Positions 44,114 to 53,782 of a stretch of DNA of 64,000 bases are shown in pieces. The stretch spans positions 1-64,000 of the forward strand of contig CAJWAA010000014.1 in NCBI GenBank assembly GCA_913020295.1, in the 5' to 3' direction. The DNA is from an uncultured Flavobacteriaceae bacterium (GTDB lineage Bacteria; Bacteroidota; Bacteroidia; Flavobacteriales; Flavobacteriaceae). A program made the translations under genes and the position numbers. How positions within the stretch are numbered: the first letter of the stretch is position 1; every line of letters starts with the position of its first letter. Under the pieces are notes generated by a model that ran no database searches, was not told where the DNA came from, and saw only the letters and a list, made by a program, of their open reading frames with translations.

Positions 44114-44898
44114 TGAAACAACCTTTAGCATACATACATCCCGAAGCTAAAGTAGCTAAAAATGTAGTTATTGAACCGTTTACCTCGATTGATAAAAACG
44201 TAGAGATTGGAGAAGGAACTTGGATAGGTTCAAATGTAATAATTATGGAAGGGGCTAGGATTGGAAAAAACTGTAGTATTTTTCCAGGAGCTGTAATTGC
44301 AGCAGTTCCACAGGATTTAAAATTTAAAGGTGAGGACACCTTGGCCGTAATAGGAGACAAAACAACGATCAGAGAGTGTGTGACCATTAATAGGGGAACC
44401 TCTGACCGTCAACTTACTAAAATAGGAAACAATTGCCTAATAATGGCCTATTGTCATGTAGCGCACGATTGTTTTGTAGGTGACAATTGTATTTTTTCAA
44501 ACAACAGCACCCTCGCAGGACATATAACAATTGGTGATCATGTAATCTTAGCAGGTTTGGTAGCAGTTCATCAGTTTTCGACCATTGGAGACCACGCCTT
44601 TATTGCAGGTGGATCGCTGGTGAGAAAAGATGTCCCTCCATATGTTAAAGCGGCTCGTGAGCCATTGTCATATGTTGGCATCAACTCTGTTGGATTGAGA
44701 AGAAGAGGATTTACATCCGAAAAAATTACGGAAATTCAGAATATTTACAGGACTCTATATCAAAAGAAAATGAACAATAGTCAGGCTGTTGACATCATTG
44801 AGGCTGAAATGATTGCCTCTCCTGAAAGAGATGAAATATTGCAATTCATCAGAAACTCTCAAAGAGGAATTATGAAAGGTTATTTTCAAAAAAGTTAA
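44113..44898 (+). CDS. lpxA: UDP-N-acetylglucosamine O-acyltransferase LpxA
   Basis: First enzyme of lipid A synthesis, 261 residues. Hexapeptide repeats form the β-helix up to about residue 185, the catalytic His is in CHVAHDCFVGDN, and the C-terminal helical part (VGLRRRGFTSEKITEIQNIYRTLY) is typical. It follows lpxC-fabZ with a one-base overlap (TAATG) and precedes efp by 9 bases. Confidence 0.96.
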   Translation: MKQPLAYIHPEAKVAKNVVIEPFTSIDKNVEIGEGTWIGSNVIIMEGARIGKNCSIFPGAVIAAVPQDLKFKGEDTLAVIGDKTTIRECVTINRGTSDRQLTKIGNNCLIMAYCHVAHDCFVGDNCIFSNNSTLAGHITIGDHVILAGLVAVHQFSTIGDHAFIAGGSLVRKDVPPYVKAAREPLSYVGINSVGLRRRGFTSEKITEIQNIYRTLYQKKMNNSQAVDIIEAEMIASPERDEILQFIRNSQRGIMKGYFQKS

Positions 44899-44907
44899 AC
44901 AAACCTT

Positions 44908-45474
44908 ATGGCATCAACATCTGACATCAGAAAAGGTTTGTGTATCAAATTCAATAACGATATTTATAAAATTATCGAGTTTCTTCATGTGAAACCTGGA
45001 AAGGGACCCGCATTCGTCAGAACAAAACTCAAGAGTGTTACCTCTGGAAAAGTGGTTGACAATACTTTTTCTGCTGGACACAAAATAGATGACATTCGCG
45101 TTGAAACAAGTAAATTTCAGTACTTATATGGAGAAGGAGAGGATTATAATTTTATGAATATAGATGATTATAATCAAATTGTAGTTAGCAAAAATTCTAT
45201 TGATAATCACGAACTGATGAAAGAGGGTGAGATTGTCAGCATTTCTATCAATACCGAAGATGGTTTACCGCTTTCTGTCGATATGCCTGCCAGTGTCATA
45301 TTGGAAGTAACCCACACTGAGCCTGGTGTAAAAGGAAATACTGCTACCAATGCTACCAAGCCAGCTATTGTTGAAACGGGGGCTAAAATCAATGTGCCAC
45401 TTTTTATCAACGAAGGAGATAAAATCAAAGTTGATACAGTAAAGGGAAATTATCAAGAGCGAATTAAAGAATAG
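44908..45474 (+). CDS. efp: elongation factor P
   Basis: Relieves ribosome stalling at polyproline. It has 188 residues in three β-barrel domains. The loop HVKPGKGPAFVRTKLKS carries a lysine at the tip, the residue that some bacteria modify; no epmA, epmB or earP gene lies nearby. The C-terminal signature GLPLSVDMPASVILEV and GDKIKVDTVKGNYQERIKE are intact. Placement after lpxA is common in the phylum. Confidence 0.97.
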   Translation: MASTSDIRKGLCIKFNNDIYKIIEFLHVKPGKGPAFVRTKLKSVTSGKVVDNTFSAGHKIDDIRVETSKFQYLYGEGEDYNFMNIDDYNQIVVSKNSIDNHELMKEGEIVSISINTEDGLPLSVDMPASVILEVTHTEPGVKGNTATNATKPAIVETGAKINVPLFINEGDKIKVDTVKGNYQERIKE

Positions 45475-45494
45475 CCTATTTTCAACTTACTTAT

Positions 45495-45502
45495 TAATTT
45501 TG
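45495..45502 (+). promoter_or_regulatory. possible -7 box of sucD
   Basis: TAATTTTG fits TAnnTTTG and lies 27 bases before the sucD ATG. No -33 element was identified, and read-through from efp is also possible. Confidence 0.3.
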
Positions 45503-45529
45503 TAGAGTATTTAAAAAATATATTAAGCG

Positions 45530-46402
45530 ATGAGTGTATTAGTTAATAAGAATTCCAAAATTATAGTTCAGGGTTTTACTGGTAGCGAAGGAACTTTCCA
45601 TGCGGAACAAATGATTGCCTACGGGACAAATTTAGTCGGTGGAGTAACTCCTGGGAAAGGTGGGCAAACTCATTTAAACAAACCTGTTTTTAATTCTGTT
45701 GTACAAGCTGTAAAAGAAGCTCAGGCTGATACGTCGATTATTTTCGTACCACCTGCATTTGCAGCAGATGCCATTATGGAAGCTGCCGAAGCTGGAATCA
45801 AAGTCATTATTGCTATCACTGAGGGGATTCCTGTGGCAGACATGATTAGAGTTTCAGAATTTATTAAAAAAAGAAATTGTACTTTGATAGGCCCCAATTG
45901 TCCAGGTGTCATTACACCCGAGGAGGCAAAAGTAGGAATCATGCCAGGTTTTGTTTTCAAAAAAGGAAATGTGGGTATTGTCTCTAAATCTGGAACTTTG
46001 ACCTATGAAGCAGCTGATCAAGTAGTCAGAGAAGGGTTGGGAATTACCACAGCCATAGGAATTGGAGGAGACCCAATAATTGGTACTACCACAAGAGATG
46101 CTGTAGAATTATTTATGAATGACCCAGAAACAGAAGCCATAGTGGTCATTGGTGAAATCGGAGGGCAACTAGAATCAGATGCTGCTCAATGGATAAAAGA
46201 AAATGGCAACTTAAAACCTGTTATTGGTTTTATTGCAGGTGAAACTGCCCCCAAAGGAAGAACCATGGGTCATGCAGGAGCTATAGTTGGTGGAAAATAT
46301 GATACCGCTGAAGCCAAAAAAAGTATCATGAGGTCCTGTGGAATTCATGTTGTCGATTCTCCTGCAGATATTGGTAAAAGAGTTGCAGAAGTTTTAACAT
46401 AA
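45530..46402 (+). CDS. sucD: succinate-CoA ligase subunit alpha
   Basis: TCA-cycle enzyme interconverting succinyl-CoA and succinate, 290 residues. CoA-binding Rossmann part [16 protein letters not shown] (15-30), [20 protein letters not shown], and the phosphohistidine loop [12 protein letters not shown] are present. The β subunit (sucC) is not in the window, as often in flavobacteria where the two genes are apart. Confidence 0.96.
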   Translation: MSVLVNKNSKIIVQGFTGSEGTFHAEQMIAYGTNLVGGVTPGKGGQTHLNKPVFNSVVQAVKEAQADTSIIFVPPAFAADAIMEAAEAGIKVIIAITEGIPVADMIRVSEFIKKRNCTLIGPNCPGVITPEEAKVGIMPGFVFKKGNVGIVSKSGTLTYEAADQVVREGLGITTAIGIGGDPIIGTTTRDAVELFMNDPETEAIVVIGEIGGQLESDAAQWIKENGNLKPVIGFIAGETAPKGRTMGHAGAIVGGKYDTAEAKKSIMRSCGIHVVDSPADIGKRVAEVLT

Positions 46403-46409
46403 GTTTTTT

Positions 46410-47159
46410 ATGAGTAAATTACTGGAAAACAAAACAGCAATTATTACCGGTGCCACACGTGGTATAGGTAAAGGCATTGCACGAGTTTTTGCCCTGAATG
46501 GGTGCAACGTGGCTTTTACTTACAGTAGTTCGGTTGAAGCTGCTCAATCACTCGAAAAGGAATTACTCGAAATGGGGGTAAAAGCCAAGTCCTATCAAAG
46601 TAACGCTGCCGATTATGATCACGCTCAAGCATTGGTAGATCAGGTTTTAGAGGAGTTTAAGATCGTTGACATACTTGTCAATAACGCTGGGATTACCATA
46701 GATAACCTATTGATGCGTCTGGGAGAAGCTGATTTTGATCAAGTCATCCAAGTTAATCTCAAATCTGTTTTCAACATGTCGAAAGCCATTCAGCGTACCT
46801 TTTTAAAACAAAGATCAGGTTCAATGATTCACATGAGTTCAGTAGTTGGAATCAAAGGAAATGCCGGTCAATCCAATTATGCTGCGTCTAAAGCAGGGAT
46901 TATAGGTTTTTCCAAAGCAGTTGCGCTCGAATTGGGTTCTAGAAATATCAGAAGTAATGTAGTCGCACCTGGATTTATTGAGACCGAAATGACAGAAAAG
47001 CTTTCGGAGGATATGGTTCAAAAGTGGCGTGAAGGAATACCCCTAAAAAGAGGGGGATCTCCCGCAGATGTTGCCAACGCATGTCTTTTCTTGGCATCAG
47101 ATTTATCAAATTATATAACCGGTCAAGTCCTCCAAGTCGATGGAGGAATGCTAACTTAA
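46410..47159 (+). CDS. fabG: 3-oxoacyl-[ACP] reductase FabG
   Basis: NADPH-dependent short-chain dehydrogenase of fatty acid elongation, 249 residues. Nucleotide motif TGATRGIGKGIA (10-21), NNAGIT, catalytic Ser-Tyr-Lys in MSSVVGIKGNAGQSNYAASKAG, and the C-terminal YITGQVLQVDGGM typical of FabG. It starts 7 bases after sucD and 12 bases before the prohibitin-like gene, so it is part of the same run of genes. Confidence 0.93.
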   Translation: MSKLLENKTAIITGATRGIGKGIARVFALNGCNVAFTYSSSVEAAQSLEKELLEMGVKAKSYQSNAADYDHAQALVDQVLEEFKIVDILVNNAGITIDNLLMRLGEADFDQVIQVNLKSVFNMSKAIQRTFLKQRSGSMIHMSSVVGIKGNAGQSNYAASKAGIIGFSKAVALELGSRNIRSNVVAPGFIETEMTEKLSEDMVQKWREGIPLKRGGSPADVANACLFLASDLSNYITGQVLQVDGGMLT

Positions 47160-47171
47160 AAAACGTTTATT

Positions 47172-47990
47172 ATGCAAAAATTACCTAAAATTGGATTACC
47201 TATTATTCTATTGGCCTTTGTGCTAATCATTTTTGTCTCTAAATCTTCTATTAATATTGGTTATGGAGAGGCAGGTGTATTATTTAAAACCTTTGGAGGG
47301 GGGGTTGTTACTGATAAAGCCCCACTTTCAGAAGGGTTTCACATTATTGCACCTTGGAACAAAGTTTATATTTACAATGTTAAACAACAAGAGTTTTTTG
47401 AGGGTAATATGCAGGTATTATCCTCCAATGGTTTGGAAATTTCTTTGGATGTATCTGTATTATATCAACCTGTTTACAACGAATTGGGGTTGTTACATAA
47501 AACCAAAGGTGAAAATTATGTCAATATTGTTTTAATACCGCAGATTAGGGCTGTTGCCAGAAGTGTGGTGGGACGTTACACTCCGGAGCAATTGTACTCT
47601 ACCAAAAGAGATGCAATTCAAAATGAAATCTTCATAGAAACCAAAAAAAATGTAGAATCCCAACACATTCAACTTAACGCAGTTTTAGTAAGGGACGTAT
47701 CTCTTCCATTGGCTATAAAGGAGGGTATTGAAAGAAAACTAATACAGGAGCAAGAAGCTTTGGAATATGAGTTCCGTTTGGAAAAAGCAAAGCAAGAAGC
47801 CGAAAAACAAAGAGTTGAAGCAGAGGGTAAAGCCGCTGCAAATAGGATTCTAAGTGCTTCTATTACCAAAATGATTCTCAAAGAAAAAGGCATAGAGGCA
47901 ACCAAAGCTCTTTCTACCTCACCGAATTCAAAGGTGATCGTAATTGGTAGTGGTGAGGACGGAATGCCAATCATTCTGGGAGGTCAATAA
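47172..47990 (+). CDS. prohibitin-family (SPFH) membrane protein
   Basis: A 272-residue protein with an N-terminal membrane anchor (IGLPIILLAFVLIIFV) followed by an SPFH domain (INIGYGEAGVLFKTFGGGV…, ARSVVGRYTPEQLYSTKRDAI) and a charged coiled coil (LIQEQEALEYEFRLEKAKQEAEKQ…). Prohibitins form large membrane rings that organise membrane domains and proteases such as FtsH. Last gene of the run before the histidine leader. Confidence 0.92.
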   Translation: MQKLPKIGLPIILLAFVLIIFVSKSSINIGYGEAGVLFKTFGGGVVTDKAPLSEGFHIIAPWNKVYIYNVKQQEFFEGNMQVLSSNGLEISLDVSVLYQPVYNELGLLHKTKGENYVNIVLIPQIRAVARSVVGRYTPEQLYSTKRDAIQNEIFIETKKNVESQHIQLNAVLVRDVSLPLAIKEGIERKLIQEQEALEYEFRLEKAKQEAEKQRVEAEGKAAANRILSASITKMILKEKGIEATKALSTSPNSKVIVIGSGEDGMPIILGGQ

Positions 47991-48022
47991 AATTTGTTTT
48001 TTTAATTTGATTAAAAAATTAT

Positions 48023-48030
48023 TATATTTG
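48023..48030 (+). promoter_or_regulatory. -7 box of the histidine operon
   Basis: TATATTTG matches TAnnTTTG at every fixed position. TTTG occurs 13 and 26 bases upstream, neither at the usual spacing. The box ends 4 bases before the ATG of the leader peptide (48035), so the transcript would begin at or beside that codon. Confidence 0.55.
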
Positions 48031-48034
48031 CAAA

Positions 48035-48082
48035 ATGAAAATATTTAATCATAATATACATTTTTTTCAACCGATCAAATGA
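48035..48082 (+). CDS. putative his-operon leader peptide
   Basis: A 15-codon ORF, MKIFNHNIHFFQPIK, ends TGA at 48080-48082, just before the attenuator hairpin and 75 bases before hisG. It has two His codons (positions 6 and 9), fewer than the His runs of enterobacterial HisL but still enriched for so short a peptide. Ribosome stalling at these codons when charged His-tRNA is scarce would change the folding downstream. It has no room for a ribosome-binding site if transcription starts at the predicted point, so translation may be leaderless. Confidence 0.5.
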   Translation: MKIFNHNIHFFQPIK

Positions 48083-48140
48083 GGTAAAGGAAGTGTATTG
48101 ACCATACTTAAGACCCGTTTGATTTCAAACGGGTTTTTTT
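48081..48140 (+). terminator. his attenuator: intrinsic terminator with alternative pairings
   Basis: A perfect 10-bp inverted repeat (ACCCGTTTGA at 48113-48122, TCAAACGGGT at 48125-48134; the innermost pairs open for the loop) is followed by a T run to 48140. An upstream hairpin AAGTGT/ATACTT (48091-48096, 48103-48108) and a possible antiterminator (TCAAATGAGGT at 48074-48084 pairing with ACC and TTTGA of the terminator's 5' arm) give the alternative folds expected of attenuation. The antiterminator overlaps the leader stop codon. Confidence 0.7.
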
Positions 48141-48156
48141 ATAAAAGTTATTTACA

Positions 48157-49008
48157 ATGATAAAAATTGCGATTCAAAAATCAGGGAGGCTTAATGAGGA
48201 GTCTTTGGGTATACTAAAGAAATGTGGTATTTCTATAGACAATGGCAAAGACCAACTCAAAGCTCCTGCCAGAAATTTCCCGATGGAAGTGCTTTACTTG
48301 AGAAATGGCGACATCCCGCAGTACCTTAGAGATGGGGTAGTAGACTTGGCTATCATAGGTGAAAACCTGATCCATGAAAAAGGAAAGGACTTGACCATTA
48401 TTGAAAACTTGGGTTTTTCCAAATGTCGTGTCTCTATTGCTGTTCCCAAAGAAGTTGATTTTAATGATTTAAAAGATCTCAACGGGAAGCGCATCGCTAC
48501 TTCTTATCCCAAAACCGTCAATCAATTTCTGGCGGAAAATGGAATTTTGGCAGATTTACATATCATTAACGGCTCTGTTGAAATTGCCCCCAATATAGGT
48601 TTGGCAGATGCCATTTGCGATATCGTTTCCAGTGGAAGTACCTTATTTAAGAATAATCTCAAGGAAGTTGCCAAAATTCTGGAATCTCAAGCGGTGTTGG
48701 TTCAATCACCAAATTTGTCTGCAGAAAAGCTTGAAATTGTTGAGAAATTACTTTTTCGTTTGGGTACGGTGATCCACGCAAAAAAATCAAAATACATTCT
48801 TTTGAATGCGCCCAATGACAAAATTGATTTGATCAGCGATATTTTACCGGTACTAAAAAGCCCTACCGTATTACCTTTGGCCCAAGAGGGCTGGTCCTCT
48901 TTGCACTCTGTGATTGACGAGACCTCTTTTTGGGAAGTCATCGATGAGTTGAAAGCCGCAGGAGCCGAAGACATCCTGGTTTGTCCCATCGAAAAAATAG
49001 TGTTGTAA
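48157..49008 (+). CDS. hisG: ATP phosphoribosyltransferase HisG, long form
   Basis: First and feedback-regulated step of histidine synthesis. It has 283 residues, the long form with a C-terminal ACT-like domain (about 210-283, LFRLGTVIHAKKSKYILLNAP…, AGAEDILVCPIEKIVL) that binds histidine; no hisZ is needed. The catalytic part has KIAIQKSGRLNEES, YLRDGVVDLAIIGEN and IVSSGSTLFKNNL. Its TAA overlaps the hisD ATG. Confidence 0.97.
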   Translation: MIKIAIQKSGRLNEESLGILKKCGISIDNGKDQLKAPARNFPMEVLYLRNGDIPQYLRDGVVDLAIIGENLIHEKGKDLTIIENLGFSKCRVSIAVPKEVDFNDLKDLNGKRIATSYPKTVNQFLAENGILADLHIINGSVEIAPNIGLADAICDIVSSGSTLFKNNLKEVAKILESQAVLVQSPNLSAEKLEIVEKLLFRLGTVIHAKKSKYILLNAPNDKIDLISDILPVLKSPTVLPLAQEGWSSLHSVIDETSFWEVIDELKAAGAEDILVCPIEKIVL

Positions 49009-50297
49009 TGCAGCGTTATATCAATCCCTCCCCTGAACAATGGAAAGTGTTAACACAAAGGGGGTCTGCCTCTTATTCTTCACTGGAGCCTTTGGCCAAG
49101 GAAGTTTTTAATAATGTCGCTCAATATGGGGATCAAGCTTTGACGACCTACACCCAAAAATTTGATAACGTTAAATTGGAGAATTTTTCTGTCGTTGCTG
49201 AAGAAATAGAGTTGGCCAAATCCCGTGTTCCGAAAAGATTAAAGTTGGCTATCCAAAAAGCTAAAGATAACATTCATCATTTTCACACGGCTCAAAAAAC
49301 TGAAGAAGTCAAAGTTGAGATCCAAAAAGGGGTTAATTGTTGGCAAAAAAAACTACCCATTGAAAAAGTGGGTTTATACATTCCCGGGGGATCAGCACCG
49401 CTATTTTCAACCATTTTAATGCTTGCTGTTCCCGCTAAAGTAGCAGGCTGTAGTAAAGTTGTATTATGTTCACCACCAGATTGTAAGGGAAAATTACCTG
49501 ATGTAATACTTTATACTGCTGATTTGTGTGGTATTGATACCATATTTAAGGTTGGAGGGATGCAAGCCATCGCTGGTATGACTTTGGGAACAGCGACCAT
49601 CCCCAAAGTGGACAAACTTTTTGGTCCAGGAAACCAATACGTAACTGTAGCCAAGCAATTGGCTACTCAATATCAAGTTTCAATTGATATGCCCGCGGGG
49701 CCTAGCGAATTGATGGTTGTAGCTGATGCCACTGCAAATGCGGCTTTTGTCGCTTCGGATCTATTATCTCAAGCCGAGCACGGGCCCGACAGTCAGGTAT
49801 TGTTGGTTGCTACAGACCGGGACATGATCAAAAGAGTAGATGCACAACTAGAAGCACAAATTTCTGTTTTAGAACGTAAGGAAACTGCCCTAAAAGCTCT
49901 TGGTAACTCCAAAATCATCTATTTCGATAAGGAGGCCGATGCGTTGGCATTTACTAATTTATATGGAGCTGAGCATCTGATTGTATGCCTTAAAAATGAA
50001 GACGAATTCGTTAATCAAATCAAACATGCCGGTTCTGTATTCATTGGGAACTACACCCCCGAAAGTGCTGGCGATTACGCCTCCGGTACTAACCATACGT
50101 TGCCTACCAATGGCTATGTGAGACAATACAGTGGAGTGAATTTAGACAGTTTTTTAAAGGCCATCACCTATCAAAAAATAACCGCTCAAGGATTACAAGA
50201 TCTCGGACCTGTAATTGAGGAAATGGCTACCGCAGAGGGATTGCAGGCTCATAAAAATGCTGTTTCTTTAAGGCTAAAAATGTTTGACGATGAATAA
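49008..50297 (+). CDS. hisD: histidinol dehydrogenase
   Basis: Zinc enzyme that oxidises histidinol to histidine in two steps, 429 residues from the ATG at 49008, which shares its A with the hisG stop. GLYIPGGSAPLFSTILM, FGPGNQYVTVAKQLA and DMPAGPSELMVVAD mark the family; zinc and catalytic residues are in LLSQAEHGPDSQV and GTNHTLPTNGYVRQYSGV. Confidence 0.97.
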   Translation: MQRYINPSPEQWKVLTQRGSASYSSLEPLAKEVFNNVAQYGDQALTTYTQKFDNVKLENFSVVAEEIELAKSRVPKRLKLAIQKAKDNIHHFHTAQKTEEVKVEIQKGVNCWQKKLPIEKVGLYIPGGSAPLFSTILMLAVPAKVAGCSKVVLCSPPDCKGKLPDVILYTADLCGIDTIFKVGGMQAIAGMTLGTATIPKVDKLFGPGNQYVTVAKQLATQYQVSIDMPAGPSELMVVADATANAAFVASDLLSQAEHGPDSQVLLVATDRDMIKRVDAQLEAQISVLERKETALKALGNSKIIYFDKEADALAFTNLYGAEHLIVCLKNEDEFVNQIKHAGSVFIGNYTPESAGDYASGTNHTLPTNGYVRQYSGVNLDSFLKAITYQKITAQGLQDLGPVIEEMATAEGLQAHKNAVSLRLKMFDDE

Positions 50298-51339
50298 TTT
50301 AGAGATAACAAGACTTGTTCGGCCCATGGTAAGGGATATCGCCCCCTACCGATCGGCTCGTGATGAATTTGAGGATTTTGAGGCCCAAAAGATTTTTCTT
50401 GATGCCAATGAAAATCCTTACAATACAGATGCCAATCGTTATCCAGATCCTTTACAACGCCAATTAAAAAGAGTGTTGGCAAAGGTGAAAGGGGTTTCAG
50501 ATAATCAAATACTGTTGGGCAACGGCAGTGATGAGGTGTTGGATTTGATCTTTCGTACCTTTTGTGAGCCCGGACATGACGAAGTTATCTTATTGCCTCC
50601 TACCTATGGAATGTACGGTGTATTGGCACAGCTCAATAACGTTAAAGCGGTTGATGTTCCACTTGATGAAAATTTTCAATTGGATGTAGCTGCAATCATG
50701 TCATCGGTTAATGAAAAAACCAAACTGATCTTTGTTTGCTCTCCCAACAATCCCAGTGGAAATGCAATTCCATTGTCTCAAATTCAAAGTCTCCTTGAAC
50801 AATTTTCGGGTTTGGTGGTGGTAGATGAGGCCTATATTGACTTTTCAGAAGGAGGTACAGCCATCCATTTTTTAGATGAGTATCCAAGACTGATTATTTG
50901 TCAAACCTTTTCCAAAGCTTATGGATTGGCGGGAATACGTTTGGGTATTGGTTTTGCACACTCTGCAATTATTCAATTTTTTAATAAAATCAAACCGCCT
51001 TACAATATCAACGTACTCACCCAAAAAAAGGCCTTAGCCGCTTTGAATGTAACTGATATTGTAGAAAGACAGGTTCGAGCGTTGATTGGAGAACGTCAAA
51101 AAATGGAAGAGGAATTATTGTCCATCAGGTTTGTAAAAAAGATTTACCCTAGCGATGCTAATTTTCTTTTGGTTTTGGTTGACGACGCCCAAAAAAGGTA
51201 TAATCAGTTTCTGGAACAAGGCATAGTAGTTCGAAGCCGTTCCTCACTTTTGGGATGCGAACATACACTACGTATCACTGTGGGGACTCCCCAAGAAAAC
51301 ATTACATTTATTAATGCTTGTAAAACCATAGATCAATGA
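50290..51339 (+). CDS. hisC: histidinol-phosphate aminotransferase
   Basis: Fold-type I PLP aminotransferase, 349 residues from the ATG at 50290, which overlaps hisD by 8 bases (a TTG at 50284 would add two residues). [44 protein letters not shown] and the PLP lysine in [14 protein letters not shown] are present. Operon member. Confidence 0.96.
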   Translation: MNNLEITRLVRPMVRDIAPYRSARDEFEDFEAQKIFLDANENPYNTDANRYPDPLQRQLKRVLAKVKGVSDNQILLGNGSDEVLDLIFRTFCEPGHDEVILLPPTYGMYGVLAQLNNVKAVDVPLDENFQLDVAAIMSSVNEKTKLIFVCSPNNPSGNAIPLSQIQSLLEQFSGLVVVDEAYIDFSEGGTAIHFLDEYPRLIICQTFSKAYGLAGIRLGIGFAHSAIIQFFNKIKPPYNINVLTQKKALAALNVTDIVERQVRALIGERQKMEEELLSIRFVKKIYPSDANFLLVLVDDAQKRYNQFLEQGIVVRSRSSLLGCEHTLRITVGTPQENITFINACKTIDQ

Positions 51340-52466
51340 AAAAAGTACTCTTCATCGACCGAGACGGTACACTGACCTTGGAGCCAGGGGACTACCAAGT
51401 AGATGCCTTTGAAAAACTAGTTTTTTACCCCGAAGTTTTTCGCTACTTGAGCAGTATAGCTCGAGAATTGGACTATGAATTGGTTATGGTGACCAATCAA
51501 GATGGTTTGGGAAGCGATCGTTTTCCGGAAGAAGAATTTTGGCCTTATCAGAACCATTTGGTCAAATCTTTTGAAAATGAAGGTGTTATTTTTTCCAAAA
51601 TATTTATTGACAGGACCTTTCCACATGATAAAGCCGATACGCGAAAGCCAGGCACAGGAATGCTGACGGGATATCTGGACAACCCCGACTATGATCTATC
51701 GGCCTCCTATGTCATTGGAGACCGGTTGACAGACATGCAATTGGCCAAGAACTTGGGTGCTAAAGGCATATTTATAGACAATAATGTTGATTTAGGGGCC
51801 AATGAGGTAACGGATTCGGCTTTGGAGGCGACCATAGCACTTACCACCAAGAGTTGGGAGGCCATTTATCACACACTCTTGTTAAAGGAAAGAGCCGTAC
51901 GATTGGAACGAAATACCAATGAAACAAAAATATCAATTGATTTAAATCTGGATGGAGCCGGAAAAAGCCAAATCGATACTGGAATTGCTTTTTTTGATCA
52001 TATGTTGGATCAGCTGGCCCGTCACGGTGGGGTGGATTTGAAAATTAAAACAGAGGGTGACCTGGAAGTTGACGAACACCATACTATTGAAGATACTGCC
52101 ATTGCACTGGGAGAAAGTTTTGCTAGGGCATTGGGAGATAAAAAAGGGATAGAACGCTATGGGTTTATACTGCCCATGGACGAATCTTTGGCTCAAGTGG
52201 CTCTGGATTTTGGAGGGAGAAGTTGGTTGGTTTGGGAAGCAGAATTCAAAAGAGAAATGGTAGGGCAGATGCCAACAGAAATGTTTTATCACTTTTTTAA
52301 ATCCTTTGCAGATGGAGCGAAGGCCAATCTCAATATCAAAGCAGAGGGAATGAATGAGCATCACAAAATTGAATCTATTTTTAAGGGATTTGCTAAGGCC
52401 ATTAAAATGGCGATTAAAAGAGATGCTGATAAAATGATTTTACCTTCCACCAAAGGAACCCTGTAG
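51336..52466 (+). CDS. hisB: bifunctional histidinol-phosphatase / imidazoleglycerol-phosphate dehydratase
   Basis: A 376-residue fusion. Residues 1 to about 165 are a HAD phosphatase ([17 protein letters not shown] with both catalytic aspartates, [30 protein letters not shown]); its zinc loop is reduced. The dehydratase follows, with manganese ligands in [43 protein letters not shown] and [18 protein letters not shown]. It overlaps hisC by four bases. Confidence 0.97.
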   Translation: MKKVLFIDRDGTLTLEPGDYQVDAFEKLVFYPEVFRYLSSIARELDYELVMVTNQDGLGSDRFPEEEFWPYQNHLVKSFENEGVIFSKIFIDRTFPHDKADTRKPGTGMLTGYLDNPDYDLSASYVIGDRLTDMQLAKNLGAKGIFIDNNVDLGANEVTDSALEATIALTTKSWEAIYHTLLLKERAVRLERNTNETKISIDLNLDGAGKSQIDTGIAFFDHMLDQLARHGGVDLKIKTEGDLEVDEHHTIEDTAIALGESFARALGDKKGIERYGFILPMDESLAQVALDFGGRSWLVWEAEFKREMVGQMPTEMFYHFFKSFADGAKANLNIKAEGMNEHHKIESIFKGFAKAIKMAIKRDADKMILPSTKGTL

Positions 52467-52467
52467 C

Positions 52468-53049
52468 ATGAAAACGGTTATTGTTGATTATGATGCAGGA
52501 AATGTAAAAAGCTTACAGTTTGCACTGGAACGCCTGGGTGTCGTAGGACAAATTACCAACAACAGTGAACTTATTTCTTCTGCAGATAAAGTTATTTTTC
52601 CTGGGCAAGGAGAGGCTGCAAGTGCGATAGAAAAGTTAAGGTCTAAAGGTTTGGATACCCTGATTCCTCAACTTAAGCAACCTGTATTGGGCATATGTTT
52701 GGGGATGCAATTGTTGTGTAAACAAACTGAGGAGGGCAATACCCAAGGTTTGGGGATTCTGCCTGCAAAGGTTGTGCGTTTTCCCAATACAGTCAAAGTT
52801 CCTCAAATGGGTTGGAACACAGTCAATCACAAAGCAGAGGGATTGTTTGAGGGCATTGCTCAAGATTGTTACATGTACCTTGTTCATAGCTATTTTATTC
52901 CTTTGACTGATGCTACCATTGCCCAAAGTCAATATGCCGGAGCTTATAGTGTAGCGGTTCAAAAAGATAATTTTTGCGGAGTGCAATTTCATCCCGAAAA
53001 AAGCAGTAAAAATGGTTTGCGATTATTGGAAAATTTTTTAAAATTTTGA
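52468..53049 (+). CDS. hisH: imidazole glycerol phosphate synthase subunit HisH
   Basis: Glutaminase partner of HisF, 193 residues. Class I triad: Cys in [10 protein letters not shown], His and Glu in [20 protein letters not shown] and [10 protein letters not shown] are typical. It begins 1 base after hisB. Confidence 0.96.
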   Translation: MKTVIVDYDAGNVKSLQFALERLGVVGQITNNSELISSADKVIFPGQGEAASAIEKLRSKGLDTLIPQLKQPVLGICLGMQLLCKQTEEGNTQGLGILPAKVVRFPNTVKVPQMGWNTVNHKAEGLFEGIAQDCYMYLVHSYFIPLTDATIAQSQYAGAYSVAVQKDNFCGVQFHPEKSSKNGLRLLENFLKF

Positions 53050-53050
53050 A

Positions 53051-53779
53051 ATGAGAATCATACCAGCTATAGACATCATAGAGGGCAAGTGTGTTCGATT
53101 AACCAAAGGAGATTACACCACCCAAAAAATCTATAACGAAGATCCATTGGAGGTGGCCAAAGCCTTTGAAGACATCGGGGTTACTTCCTTGCATTTGGTG
53201 GATTTGGACGGTGCAAAAGCCAAGAGCATTGTCAATCATAGGGTATTAGAAAAATTGGCCACTCATACCGGACTCAAGATCGATTTCGGTGGAGGGTTAA
53301 AGTCTGATGCAGATTTAAAAATTGCTTTTGAATGTGGTGCTCAACAGATAACAGGTGGAAGTGTGGCAGTAAAAAATCCTGAGATATTTAAAAGATGGTT
53401 GGTTGAATACGGAAGCGATAAAATCATTTTGGGAGCCGATGTAAAAAGAGATCGTATTGCTGTGAGTGGATGGATGGAAACCTCAGAGGAAAGTATCATC
53501 CCTTTTGTCAAAAAATACCAGGAGGCAGGGGTGGAATATGTGGTCTGTACCGACATCAGTAAGGATGGAATGTTGGAGGGCCCTGCTTTTGCGCTCTACG
53601 AATCATTATTGTCAGCATGTCCCGAGATCAAATTGATTGCTTCCGGTGGGGTGTCTGACATTTCCGAATTGCCACTTTTAGCTGATTTGGGTTGTAATGG
53701 TGTTATCATTGGAAAAGCGATTTATGAAAAAAAGATTAGTTTGAAACGGTTAGAAAGCTATATTTTAGAAAATACTTGA
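53051..53779 (+). CDS. hisA: phosphoribosyl-ProFAR isomerase HisA
   Basis: (βα)8-barrel isomerase of 242 residues. The catalytic Asp is in [15 protein letters not shown], the second acid in [14 protein letters not shown], and phosphate sites in FGGGLKS and IASGGVSD. Starts 1 base after hisH. Confidence 0.96.
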   Translation: MRIIPAIDIIEGKCVRLTKGDYTTQKIYNEDPLEVAKAFEDIGVTSLHLVDLDGAKAKSIVNHRVLEKLATHTGLKIDFGGGLKSDADLKIAFECGAQQITGGSVAVKNPEIFKRWLVEYGSDKIILGADVKRDRIAVSGWMETSEESIIPFVKKYQEAGVEYVVCTDISKDGMLEGPAFALYESLLSACPEIKLIASGGVSDISELPLLADLGCNGVIIGKAIYEKKISLKRLESYILENT

Positions 53780-53782
53780 CTC

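Noticed and set aside
48981-49007. Upstream extension of hisD by nine residues into hisG
   Set aside because: The ATG at 49008 overlaps the hisG stop in the way usual for this operon, and the extra residues do not match HisD.
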